NCBI GenBank assembly: GCA_018136815.1
Contig: CM030938.1
Span: 4,045,448 to 4,109,447, forward strand
DNA length: 64,000 bases
Direction of reading: 5' to 3'
Origin: Isochrysis galbana
Taxonomy: Eukaryota; Haptophyta; Isochrysidales; Isochrysidaceae
Below the pieces are notes generated by a model. It had not been told where the DNA came from. It made no database searches and saw nothing but the letters and a program-made list of their open reading frames with translations. This document shows, piece by piece, positions 42,320-52,209 of this stretch. The translations under genes were made by a program, and so were the position numbers. Each line of letters starts with the position of its first letter. Position 1 is the stretch's first letter.

Positions 42320-42706
42320 ACACTCACTCTCTACAAGACATCCCTCAACAACCGTCGATAAGGATATTGTTTCATGTCCGATTTTAGCTTTAACCACTAT
42401 CAGTCTCCCCGGGATAACTACCGACCAAGATTCTACTACTACGTCGCTTCTGTCCTTTCTAATGGCTACCGCCACTCCGCTCCCGGGGTCGCCCCTGGGC
42501 GCGGGAGATTGGAACCAGTCCCAACCTAGGGACCGGGCCAGGTTGCGCACCCTTAGGTGCCAGCCATCGCTGTAGTAATGCAGTTCCTGCGCGTAAAGAA
42601 TGTGGATTCCTCCTAATCTCGCTTGCGCTAGAGTCGATGCTAACTTGTGCTTAGCTCCATTCAAATTGTATGTTGCAATCTTAACTTCGTTACTACTCAC
42701 CATGGC
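42320..42706 (-). pseudogene. LINE fragment, endonuclease N-terminus
   Basis: Minus-strand frame beginning MVSSNEVKIATYNLNGAKHK, the start of an APE-type (EEP) endonuclease (ATYNLNG, then YAQELHYYSDG and GSGVAVAI). It stops after about 120 residues. It overlaps in content the next fragment's start, so it is a second copy, not its continuation. Confidence 0.7.
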
Positions 42707-44600
42707 GGTATAAGCAGCTGACACCGTTTACACAGTACCCTGGATACGCTTTATTAGGCTTGAGATTGCATTTTACCATACAAATTTGCTTACCCGTCTT
42801 GGGATCTTTCGCCCAACATCCAGGGATGTCGTGGCTAGAGAACTCCCAACTCACTCTGTCGAACGCCTTCTCCCAGTCCAGGGCTAGAAGCAGGCCCGGA
42901 TCTCCGGTCTCGTCGAGATATGCTCTGGTAAGTTGGAGGAGGTGCGTGGCCTCGCTGATGAGTCTCCTTGGGACGAATCCTAGTTGGTTTTCCGATATGA
43001 TCTTCCCTATCACTTTGCTGAGTCTGCTAGTTAGGATTTTGGCTAATATTTTGTAGTCACTCTGTAGCAGGGTGATGGGTCTATAGTTTCGTGGATCCCG
43101 CGCATCTCCTTTCTTATAGAGTAGTATTATGTCGCCTTCTCTCAGAGTAAACGCTAGGGTTCCCGTGACCAGCGCTTGGTTATAAAGTCTAGTTAGCAAT
43201 GGAGCCGCTATCTTCTCGTGTGCTTTGTACACTTCCGCCGGCAGTCCATCCGGGCCTGCGCTTTTTCCCAGTCCGATGCTTTTTATCGCTCGGATAGTCT
43301 CTTCCACTTCTATGTACCCTTCCAGTCGGCGACGGTCTAGGTCGCTTATCGGGCGATCCGACAGTGTCGTCTCCAGCTGCGGTACTCTCTGCGCTTTTTT
43401 AGGGGAGTACAGCCATACGTAGTACTTGCGGAATTCTCTTCGGATCGCTTTGTCCGATGTCACGGTGTCGTGTTCCAAGTGTACTGGGGCGTCCCATTTA
43501 TTTGTGCGGTATAGCTCCGCCACGTTGGCCTTCCATCTGCGAGGCTTCAGTTGTGCGAAGAACTCCTTAGAGTGTAGGTCTTCCCGACGGAGCTGCCGAT
43601 ACAGCGGCATGTGCGGCATGTCTTTAAGCGGGATCCTCCCTCCCTCTTCTGCTATCTCTTTATGTGTTTTCGCCAACTCCTCCGTGAGCCTCTCATTTGG
43701 TCCTTGCCTTGCAAGGCGGATGTTTAGCCTCGCGGCCTTCAATTCTAATACTGACTGGATGGTGGGCTTGGCTCTCATCGCTGTTTCTTCCCTCAGGAAT
43801 GTTGCTATGTTTTCTTTTGCGTTGGCCCATATTATTTCTATGTTGCCCCCTTCCTCTATCTTTCGATCGGCGGTCCGCAACAGCAGTTCTACCGTTTTCA
43901 TCGCGCCTTTCTCGCGGATTATCGTTAGGTCTATTGGTTTGTCGAAGTTTCGCCCCGGTTTGAATCCCGGGGTCTCGAAGAGCGCTAGGACCGGTAAATG
44001 GTCTGACGCGGCTTTGCCCGTGAATAGGTCCGGGCAGGGTCCGTGTTGCTGCCATTGGATAGCATCTATATCTTCGCTATGGTATATGCGGTCTATCCTT
44101 GTGTGGATGGTGGCTGCCATTCTCGTGTAGCCAACGTTCGGCCCCAGGCGTAGCGTGTGATGTGCGTCTCGGAGTTTGTGCGCTTTAGTCAGCGCTTTCC
44201 CTTTTTCCCCGTGCGTGTTGGCGTATAGTGCCTCCCCTACTCTTTGGGAGTCGTGCGCGCTGTTTTCTACGCAGTTGAGGTCTCCGCCTATTACCGTCGG
44301 TATAGGGTCTAAGGCGCCTAGTTTTCTATCTAGTTCGGTTATCTGCCTTCCGCGGGGTCCAGGTTGCGCACTGAGGTATACAGATATTATTCGGTATCGG
44401 GTTTCATCTATGTTTAGTGTTATGGATACGCATCTACCTTCTAGTAAGATTTCTAGGGACTCCGTCCTAGCAGTTATTCGCTCGGCCGCTTCTCTGATTG
44501 CCACCGCGACACCGCTAGCTGGGTCTCCTAGCTCTCCTGGGGCAACAAACCACAGCCAGCTATCGCACTGGCTGCCAGGGAGCAGCCAGGGCGGCAACAA
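42693..44600 (-). pseudogene. LINE ORF2, endonuclease and 5' half of reverse transcriptase
   Basis: 635-codon frame. EEP endonuclease from residue ~25: GDPASGVAVAI, TVIGGDLNCVENSA, RIDRIYHS and ASDHLPVLALFE. A linker of about 200 residues, then RT blocks: GKSAGPDGLPAEVYK, LLYKKGDARDPRNYRPITLL, NQLGFVPRR and LLALDWEKAFDRVSWEF. Sequence homology stops right after DRVSWEF; the remaining 47 residues (IPGCWAKDPKTGKQICMVKC) are foreign, so the catalytic YxDD block and the C-terminus are missing. The N-terminus lacks the first ~60 residues of the endonuclease. Same lineage as the 18.4 kb fragment is likely but not shown, since the segments do not overlap. Confidence 0.8.
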
Positions 44601-44709
44601 AAAGCAGTAAGGTCATGACAGACAGTGAGAGAGACAGTGCTACAGGGGTGAGGGTCAGAACCTGGGACACCTGGGGGCACTGGGGAACTCACCAAGATAC
44701 CCCTGGGGC

Positions 44710-45186
44710 ACGGTGATTCTACAATAATCACATTCGCACAAACCCTTACATATACCCCACCACGGTTCTTTGGATGATACTCTGAGACAAACAGGAAGGC
44801 GTGCGAGGGAACAAAGAAGGAATCAAGGATTTAGGGAATCGGCGAGTATTGCCTTAGTATGAGCCGATGAAGCGTCGTGAGTGTTGATGAAGGTGAGATT
44901 CCTTAGGTGCACTAAGTCGATCTAGAGTGAGCTGAGATCCCCAAGATGAAGGCGAGGTCTAGAAGTCGATGTGCAAATGACTCGGGAACCCTAAGAACTC
45001 GATGTGCATCAACTGCAGATGATAATGTAGAGAAGAGTCCAGAAGGTGGTGCACATGATGAAAGAGGCTGATGACTTGATGAAAAGGAATCTGGCAGACA
45101 AAGTTATCGGTAAAGACGATTCTATCGGTAAGGACCAATGGGTTGTGTTGGCAGATGACGGCACTCTGTGATACCCCCCCATAAGG
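44710..45186 (-). mobile_element. Candidate 3' LTR and polypurine tract of copia element
   Basis: Read on the minus strand after the copia stop: a purine tract ATGGGGGGG (about 45182-45174) is followed by TATCACAGAGTGCC and about 450 bp of stop-rich sequence. This is where a 3' LTR should begin. The 5' LTR is not in the window, so limits are unproven. Confidence 0.4.
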
Positions 45187-45279
45187 CGAGCACGGAGGGT
45201 GAGGCTTAGATACAGAGGATAAAGGTAGAAGAATGGAGAATGCCTTGCATGACAGTCGTAATACTCGGAGTGGTGTATG

Positions 45280-48200
45280 TCACTGGAGCTTTTCGTCAGA
45301 GGCAGTCTTAGAGGCAGACGTCCCTGCCGTAGCTTCTTCGGCGGAACTTGAATTTGAACTCGTCAGACTTTGTGCAATGATGGATGCGCAGTCGTTTAGA
45401 AGGGATAGGAGACGGCAGAAGGGAGCGGGCCCAAGGGGCTTGGTGAGGATGTCAGCAAGCATAAGGTTACCGGGGACATGTCGCATAGCGAGGGCGTGTT
45501 TTGCAACGAGGTCGCGGAGGAAAGCTGCGGCGCGCATTATGTGCTTGGTCTTTTTGAAGGCAACGGGGTCGAGGGACATGTTGATGGCAGACTTGGAGTC
45601 GGAGCACAGAAGGGTAGGGCCATCCGGCGGGAGAGATAGGTCGACAAGCAAATCCCGGACGAAGAGGATGTCGCGGGCAGCAAGCATGGCACCGAAGTAC
45701 TCGGCCTCGGCGCTCGACAACGAGACGGATCGTTGGGTCTTGGAGAACCAGTGGACAGGACAGCCGTACAGAAAAAAGATGGCGCCCGTACAAGAGAAGC
45801 GAGATTCCCAATTCGAGTCGACATGGACTAGAAAGGGTAGCGAGGGGTCTGGGCGAAAGAGCAGAGCGCAGGTGGAGGAGTCACGCACGTAGCAGAGGAC
45901 GCGGACGGCAGCGGCGAAGTGCGTAGGACCAGGGTTGGTCATGAAGCGCGAGAGCTGCGAGGCTGCATATGCGAGATCTGGCCTAGACATGTTAGCAAGC
46001 CAGAGGAGGCCCCCGACGATGGCCATATAGGTGTCGCGCTTGGAGGCCATAGATTCAAAAGCAGGAGAGCCAGGCGTGGGTGAATCAGACGGATCGAGGT
46101 GGAGGGCGCCGAGAGGGGATTTGAAGGTGCGTGTCGTAGTGCTAGATAGGAAAGCATCATGCCGTTGAAGGAGATCTGAGACGTAAAGACTCTGAGATAA
46201 GGTGAGGATCCGACGCGGACGGTCACGAGCCACGGCAACATTGAGGATCCACGAGAGTTCGCCCTTGTCTTCAATGGGAAACCTATCGCCGAGATCGTGG
46301 ACGAAACGAGCGCGGAGGCCGGAGTCATTATCGACGATGAGGGCGTCGTCCACGTACACCAGCACCCAAAGCAAAGACGAGCCGCTGGTGAAGATGTAGA
46401 GACAGACATCGATAGTGGAGCGCGTGAAGCCCCACTTCAAGAGGAAGGAGGTGAGAAGCTCGGCCCATTCGCGCCCAGCTTGACGGAGGCCATAGATTGA
46501 GCGCAATAATTTGCATACGAGACGAACCCCGCGACAGTCACGAGGCGGGAGGCCAGGTGGCATGCGCATGAAGAGGGGTTGTGGAAGAGTGGCTTGCAGG
46601 TAAGCTTGGCGGACGTCGATGGAGGACAAGTTGTAATCATGAGCGGTAGCGATGGCAAGCACGAGACGGATGGTAACCGTTTTGACCACGGTAGAGAAGA
46701 TGCGGTCGAAATCGACTCCGTATCGTTGAGTATTGCCGTCGGCAACGAGACGGGCCTTGAATTTCTCGATGGAGCCGTCGGCTTTGCGTTTGACGGCGAA
46801 GACAAAATGGCAATGCATAAGGTTGGCGCCCTCGGGCATGGCGTCCTCGGGAACGCACTCCCAAGTGCGAAGTGCCATGAGGCCGCCGAGCTCCTTGTTG
46901 ATAGCTACGCGCCAATAGTCGGCATGGGTGGACTGAAGCGCTTGACGGTACGTCTTGGGGACCGTCACATCCCCCATGTCGGCAACGACGGTGACGGCTT
47001 GAGCGAAGAGTGAATGGTCGCTACCGGCGTGAGCAAAAGGTGGACAGCTGTCGTCGGTAGTGAGCAGGTCGGAAGTAAAAGCAAAACATAAAGGATCAGT
47101 ACGAGAATCGAACCCCATTGCTGCAGCACCAAGAGCAAAGACTGCTGCAGCATGAGCCATAGAGGCATTGTGCAACGCAGGTGTAACAGCAGAAGTGGTA
47201 TTCATACCATGATGTTGTTGTTCGAGCTCGAGGAGGCGTGGGGAGCGACGAATCGCAGATGGTGCAGCAACAGGTGCAGGTACAGGAGTTGGAACGGGTG
47301 CAGGAGAGGGGGCAGGTGCAGAGGCAGCTGAATCATCGTCATCCTCAAGCCAGCTGGGTCTAGGCTCATCCTTGAGGCCCGGGAACTGGTCCTCCCATAC
47401 GCGGATCTTGGCTGCAACCATTACACTTTTGGAGTCGAGTAAGTAGACAACATGGCCAGGGCTCTCCTCAGAAGGCCCCATGTAGAGGCCATACCAACCT
47501 CTGTCGGCGAAGTGGCGATCGCCAACGCGTCGCGGCACGGGGGCAACGACGGCACAAAGGCAACCAAAAGCATATAGACAACGGATGTCAGGGGGGTGCC
47601 CAGTGAGGAGGTGATAAGGCGACAAGTTCCGGCGAGAAGGTCGTGGAAGCCTGTTGGTGATCCAAACCGCTGTCTGCATGGCAAAGGGATGAAAGGAAGG
47701 AGGGAGACCAGCAGCAGCAAGAAGGACGCGAGCTGTACCAAAAGTGACGCCCCACATACGTTCCACATGTGAGTTTTGTTGCGGCGTGTATTCTGATGAG
47801 TAGCTCACGCGGATACGACGGTGAGCGAGGAAGTCTCGGAAGTGATAGGAGAGGAAAGCGCTTCCCTTGTCGGATCGCACAATGGAGGGCTTGTATGTGC
47901 CGTCAAGGGAGCTAAGATGAGCGGCGACATCGGCAATGAATTGGCCAAGGGCTGAGGCGGCGACCTCGGCGGTCATGGCTCGCGCGGGCCATACCCGGGT
48001 GAAGCCGCTACCAGCATCCACAGTACCGCAGTAGCATGTGTACTTGAAGAGGACGCTCTCCAAAAGTGGGCCGGCAAAGTCCATGTAGACCATGGCTCCG
48101 GGAGGCGGTTGGGCGTCAAGGGAAGTTGGGAGGCGGGAGAAAGGGGCGGCGCGCATGCGACCACGGACAACTGCTTCTGGCATGGGGAGGCCAGTCGGGG

Positions 48201-48381
48201 GGCGGTGGCAAGACAAGTTGTGACCAACGGTGGCGGTGGGCACAAGCGACCATTGGTCAGCGTAAGGAAAACCGAGACGTCGATATAGCAGAGCTGTCGC
48301 ATTCATCCTAGATGATGCGATTTCCAGGCTCTTGTTTCCAGGTCCTTCGTCGTGCGGCCACACGGCGAAGCTCAGGTACAT
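45280..48381 (-). CDS. Ty1/copia Pol: integrase, RT, RNase H (5'-truncated element)
   Basis: 1033-codon intact frame, TGA stop. GAG-pre-integrase remnant at residues ~26-65; integrase core with D101 (MDFAGP), D171 (VRSDKG) and E207 (VERMWG), i.e. DD35E spacing; GKSVMVAAKIRVWEDQF-like C-terminal region (with DSKSVMVAAK); copia RT from ~480 (WRVAINKELGGLMALRTWEC, KARLVADGNTQ, YVDD at ~675); RNase H (VDSNWESRF, SLSSAEAEYFGAM, ADILTKPL). IN before RT defines copia. Gag and protease are missing: the frame starts inside the pre-integrase region, immediately next to the leader of the opposite-strand gypsy element at 48382. No internal stops, so truncation is recent. Confidence 0.9.
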   Translation of the reverse strand: MYLSFAVWPHDEGPGNKSLEIASSRMNATALLYRRLGFPYADQWSLVPTATVGHNLSCHRPPTGLPMPEAVVRGRMRAAPFSRLPTSLDAQPPPGAMVYMDFAGPLLESVLFKYTCYCGTVDAGSGFTRVWPARAMTAEVAASALGQFIADVAAHLSSLDGTYKPSIVRSDKGSAFLSYHFRDFLAHRRIRVSYSSEYTPQQNSHVERMWGVTFGTARVLLAAAGLPPSFHPFAMQTAVWITNRLPRPSRRNLSPYHLLTGHPPDIRCLYAFGCLCAVVAPVPRRVGDRHFADRGWYGLYMGPSEESPGHVVYLLDSKSVMVAAKIRVWEDQFPGLKDEPRPSWLEDDDDSAASAPAPSPAPVPTPVPAPVAAPSAIRRSPRLLELEQQHHGMNTTSAVTPALHNASMAHAAAVFALGAAAMGFDSRTDPLCFAFTSDLLTTDDSCPPFAHAGSDHSLFAQAVTVVADMGDVTVPKTYRQALQSTHADYWRVAINKELGGLMALRTWECVPEDAMPEGANLMHCHFVFAVKRKADGSIEKFKARLVADGNTQRYGVDFDRIFSTVVKTVTIRLVLAIATAHDYNLSSIDVRQAYLQATLPQPLFMRMPPGLPPRDCRGVRLVCKLLRSIYGLRQAGREWAELLTSFLLKWGFTRSTIDVCLYIFTSGSSLLWVLVYVDDALIVDNDSGLRARFVHDLGDRFPIEDKGELSWILNVAVARDRPRRILTLSQSLYVSDLLQRHDAFLSSTTTRTFKSPLGALHLDPSDSPTPGSPAFESMASKRDTYMAIVGGLLWLANMSRPDLAYAASQLSRFMTNPGPTHFAAAVRVLCYVRDSSTCALLFRPDPSLPFLVHVDSNWESRFSCTGAIFFLYGCPVHWFSKTQRSVSLSSAEAEYFGAMLAARDILFVRDLLVDLSLPPDGPTLLCSDSKSAINMSLDPVAFKKTKHIMRAAAFLRDLVAKHALAMRHVPGNLMLADILTKPLGPAPFCRLLSLLNDCASIIAQSLTSSNSSSAEEATAGTSASKTASDEKLQ

Positions 48382-49491
48382 CTAGGTTGGTAGGGTTCGT
48401 CCCTAGCGATCTAGAATTCGAGTTCTCGTTTCGTTCCTTCTAGCCTGTTTGTCAGGTCTAGATTCCAGGTTTCCTCCTTTCGGGTAATCTTTACCTAAAG
48501 GAGCCAGGTCGCCTGTTGCTCGCTGCGCGCTTGTCTCAGGCTCTCGAGTTACCTTGTGAAGGCTTGTTTAGCTTCTTGCAAGGCTTGTTGTTTCTTGTTG
48601 AGTTCCGGTTCTTGCTTGGGACTTGCTCACTTTCACTTTCGTTGTCGTTGTCGTCCAGGCCTGTTCTTCATAGGTTCTGCTTGGCCTGGTTAGGGTTTCG
48701 TTGCCTTCCCGCGTTTGGCGTTCGCGTTGGCGTTCGGAAACTTCCTCTCACATTCCTTAGGTCCGCTACCCTTGGCTTGTAGGTCCTTGCTTCTTTCTTC
48801 TCGGTCAAGGTTTTGGCGAGCGAGTCGGTTGCTCTAGCCGCTCGAGATTTGAGGTTTAATTTGCCATCTCCCCTTGGAGATCGGTGTAGGTTCGCTTCCT
48901 AGGTGAGGGAATCTTTCCCCTTGATGCAAGTTACATGCAAGCCTTGGCCCCTTTGGTGTTTCTTCCCCTTGGTTGCTACTCAGGGTTGTTCGTTAGAAGC
49001 GTCTAGAAGGTTCACGCTCAACGGCAAGATTTATTCGGTCGTGAAGACATCTCGTTGCGATCTGTATCCAAAGTGATCGCCGTGGTGCGCGACATGACGC
49101 TCCCCTTCGGACTCTCCGCTACGTGGGAAGTTACAACGGAGACACGCTCCGGCCGTCGCTGCGGAGTCTCTCTCTCTCTCGCTCTCTCTCTCCGTCTCTC
49201 GCGACGTGTTTGAGTTATCGGTGATTTGGGGTCGCGGTTGCTTGATAATTTGCTTGGTTTGGGTGAATGATTCCGGTGTGTTCGTGAGTCGGTGTATCCT
49301 GTTGTTCTCAGCTTCGTTGTCCGTCGTTGTTCGCTGCGTCGCTGCACTCAAGCAGCTTAGGCTCCCTCCCTGAGGGAAGAGTTCTTTGTAGGTCTAACAA
49401 TCTCTTACAACCCATCACACTAGGGCCGCTAGGAGCGCCTCGCTGCCCCACAGTCCTTCGTTCGCCGTTCGTTCCCTGTCCATACACCCGA
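48382..49491 (+). mobile_element. Leader/LTR region of gypsy-like element, copy B
   Basis: Non-coding sequence between the copia remnant and Gag. The 5' LTR must lie here if the element is complete at this end, but no second LTR is available for comparison. A (CT)n tract at 49165-49195 lies about 300 bp before the Gag ATG. Confidence 0.5.
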
Positions 49492-52209
49492 ATGGGGTTG
49501 CCCGACCCAGTCCAGAATTTCATTCACCCGACTCCCGGTGGGGAGGAGGGACAAAGCGCCGCGCTAGCCGCCGGTGCCGCTCGCGACGGAGTGGCTCAGA
49601 GCCCTCCGGCTCCGCTCGACTCGACAAGCACGAAATCTAAGCTCACGTCCTCGGCCGCAGAGGAGGAACCCCTCAGGGAACCTTCTCTGCCCGCTGCAGC
49701 TTCTGTTCCCGAGGGGTTCCCGAGTGATCCCACGACCACTGAGGCTGCGCCAATGCCACCCATCACTCCGGCTGCTATCCCCATGATTGGCTCCGACCAG
49801 CTCGTGTCGGATGGTGAGCCTCCGTCCGCTGCCTTTGTCACCCACCGGGTGCAATTACAGCGGGCCATGGTGGGGCATGACCCTCTCCCGCATGAAGCCA
49901 ACTTCAGCGTCGCTGAGTTGGCCAATGAGGTGGAGGAGGGTCCCCTCCCTCTGATTCAATTTGACCCGCCTCCTCACCTTCGAGATGATGAGTCTGAAGT
50001 GGGTGAAGCTGAGGTGATCAGCTTCCGAAGCCCAGCCTACCGGGACTATGCCCCGCCGTCATCAAGGGGTGTCCTTGATCAAGAGAACCCTCCAATTGAG
50101 ACGGCCGCGGCGCGTCACGATGCGGAAATGGTGAGGCTTCAAGCGGAGACCAACACCCTCAAAGGGGCTGTGGAGCGCCTACAGTCCTCCCTTGCCGCGG
50201 CAGAGGCGAGGGAGGGGCTTCTTCGAGATCAAGTTGAAGCAGGGTTCAAAGCCCTGACTCAGCTACTCCAAGCCCGCCAAGAGCCCACTTCAAGTCCGTC
50301 CATGGATCGGACCGAGGCGGCTGCGGACTCTGCTAGGCCGGCTCAGAGGGAACCATCCATGGACGAGCTTCCTGCCCTAGACCCAAAGGGCCACGCCTCT
50401 CCGGCTACTAGGGTTCCACGGTCGGCGTACCCGACCTCCAAATCGGAACCCCGCCGCCAGGATCAGAGCCCTCACCGGGGCCCGACCCCGGTGGTGCCGT
50501 TCCGCCACCCTCGCGACCCCTGCCTTGCGGTGGGGATGGATGAGCGAGAGGCAGTTGTAAGCGAGTGGAAAAATCTCCTCGCCCTGCCCTCACGCGATCT
50601 GGCCGCCCTTTACCGCGACTCCGACGAGCATGAGCTCATCCATACCATTTTGAAGAGCAACCTCTCCCTGGCGGGCAACGTTTGGCATTGCCGAATTTTC
50701 ATGGAGGAGGACCACTTGCTCAAATGGGTGCGTAGCCGCTTCTCAGCAGAGCAAACCCTTCACCATCAGGTCAGGATGGGCAAAGAGCTTTCGGAGCTCC
50801 GCTTCCCAAAGGCCCTCGCCTCCGATAACGTTCAAACCGCGGCGACAGCCTGGAACGAATTTCGGCTAACTCTCATCAAGCCGTTGGAGCGGGCACTAGC
50901 GCTCGGCTGCGATCATCGCGAAATATTTACCTCCCTCCTCGCGGCAGCCGGAGCCAATTCCAGCGGCAATTCTCGCATCTTCGCCTTCCTCCTCGATCTA
51001 GTGGAGGACCGGGCCCTCGCTCTCAATCCTGTCCTCGCTGCTGACGTCCTTCTTCGCAAATGCGACGGGACCTTCGCAAACGGGGCCGATGGTTTCGCGA
51101 AAGACTCGGCGTCGATGGAGTGGGACCGCATGAGGGAGCGCGAGGCCGGCGCTGATCTATGTGAGCTCAGCAAGAATTTGGTTCGCGCCTACATCCGCAA
51201 GCTTGGCGATTCCGCGGTTGACTCCACCAACGTGTGGGATCATCCAAACATGGCCCATGAGATCAACCAGAGGTTCGAGGAAATCATTCGGAACGATAAG
51301 GTTGATCCTCAGCGCGGCGTCGACAATGCTATTAAATTTGCGGAGGTGCTCGCGGAGACTCGTTTCCGCGTAGAGAACCACGAGCTAGGTCGGTCGGCGC
51401 TCTCGTGCGTCAACCTCTGCCAACGGTACCTCAGCCCTTACGAGCAGGCCCGGGTGAAGCGTCATCAATCCCGGACCTCGACGAAGCAAACCGCGGCTAG
51501 CGTACGCACTAAGGCCTCAGGCGAGGCAAAGAACGAGACATCCTCGTCCCAGAAGACCGCTTCGACCACGGACATGGTCGCCGCCGTGCAGGCAGCCGTC
51601 CAAGCCACCGTGGCTGAAGCTCTTCGCGGACAGGGACACTCGCCTGCTTCGAAGCCTGATTATCGGGCTGCTGCACCGCCGGCAAGTTACCACTCCAACT
51701 CACCGTTGCCGGCTATACTAACCGATCCACCCGGTCGAAAGGGAGGCTCGTCTCGGCCGCCCAGCCGTCGCTGCGATCCGCCGGCGAACGGCCAAGGGCT
51801 ACCGCCTGACTTGGGCGTATCCCGGTGGACGCCCGAGCTTTGGAATCGGGCCCGAGCCCGCTTCTGGGCCGTAGCAGGCTATGCCAAGCACCCAAGGGTC
51901 TCGGCGGCGCTAGCAAAGTGCCGACCGGCCGATAATTCAATGGAAACTCCACGGACGGACGATATCAATAGGGGAATCACCGAATGGACGAACGAAAACG
52001 GCTGTGCCTTCTGCGCTTTCCGACCTCACGCTCCTCCTGGCACTCCAGCCAGCGAAGCCTGGAAATATGGCACGGGAGACGGTGCTCACAACCCCGTCAT
52101 CTGTCAGCCATATATTCGCTTTCTGTGTGAGGCTGGCTGCGGAGAGTGTGGATCGGACGAGCACATTCATAAGCTTCTTCGCTCGATGGTCCGGGTTAAG
52201 CCTCAGTAG
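49492..52209 (+). CDS. Gag of gypsy-like element, copy B (intact)
   Basis: First ATG at 49492 (MGLPDPVQNFIHPTPG) gives 905 residues, ending at a UAG. Order: a Pro/Ser-rich N-terminus; a coiled coil at about 50098-50290 (MVRLQAETNTLKGAVERLQS); a helical capsid-like region about 50560-51450 (AVVSEWKNLLALPSRDLAAL, WNEFRLTLIKPLERALALGC); a basic Ser/Thr-rich linker; and a Cys/His-rich C-terminus at about 52000-52190 (GCAFCAFRPH, CEAGCGECGSDEHIH) that could bind zinc and nucleic acid in place of a CCHC knuckle. Much larger than typical Ty3 Gag. The frame also stays open upstream of the ATG. Pol follows in the same frame after the UAG. Confidence 0.75.
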   Translation: MGLPDPVQNFIHPTPGGEEGQSAALAAGAARDGVAQSPPAPLDSTSTKSKLTSSAAEEEPLREPSLPAAASVPEGFPSDPTTTEAAPMPPITPAAIPMIGSDQLVSDGEPPSAAFVTHRVQLQRAMVGHDPLPHEANFSVAELANEVEEGPLPLIQFDPPPHLRDDESEVGEAEVISFRSPAYRDYAPPSSRGVLDQENPPIETAAARHDAEMVRLQAETNTLKGAVERLQSSLAAAEAREGLLRDQVEAGFKALTQLLQARQEPTSSPSMDRTEAAADSARPAQREPSMDELPALDPKGHASPATRVPRSAYPTSKSEPRRQDQSPHRGPTPVVPFRHPRDPCLAVGMDEREAVVSEWKNLLALPSRDLAALYRDSDEHELIHTILKSNLSLAGNVWHCRIFMEEDHLLKWVRSRFSAEQTLHHQVRMGKELSELRFPKALASDNVQTAATAWNEFRLTLIKPLERALALGCDHREIFTSLLAAAGANSSGNSRIFAFLLDLVEDRALALNPVLAADVLLRKCDGTFANGADGFAKDSASMEWDRMREREAGADLCELSKNLVRAYIRKLGDSAVDSTNVWDHPNMAHEINQRFEEIIRNDKVDPQRGVDNAIKFAEVLAETRFRVENHELGRSALSCVNLCQRYLSPYEQARVKRHQSRTSTKQTAASVRTKASGEAKNETSSSQKTASTTDMVAAVQAAVQATVAEALRGQGHSPASKPDYRAAAPPASYHSNSPLPAILTDPPGRKGGSSRPPSRRCDPPANGQGLPPDLGVSRWTPELWNRARARFWAVAGYAKHPRVSAALAKCRPADNSMETPRTDDINRGITEWTNENGCAFCAFRPHAPPGTPASEAWKYGTGDGAHNPVICQPYIRFLCEAGCGECGSDEHIHKLLRSMVRVKPQ
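52207..52209 (+). promoter_or_regulatory. In-frame UAG between Gag and Pol, candidate readthrough site (copy B)
   Basis: AAG-CCT-CAG-TAG-GGG-TCC. The 55 codons from 52210 to the first Pol ATG at 52375 are fully open, so a Gag-Pol fusion needs only suppression of this one stop. UAG followed by G is the gammaretroviral type of readthrough context. Confidence 0.6.

Noticed and set aside
52207-52209. UAG reassigned to an amino acid in this organism
   Set aside because: The symporter gene ends at a UAG at the expected C-terminus, so UAG works as a stop here; suppression is more likely. Based on one gene, so not final.
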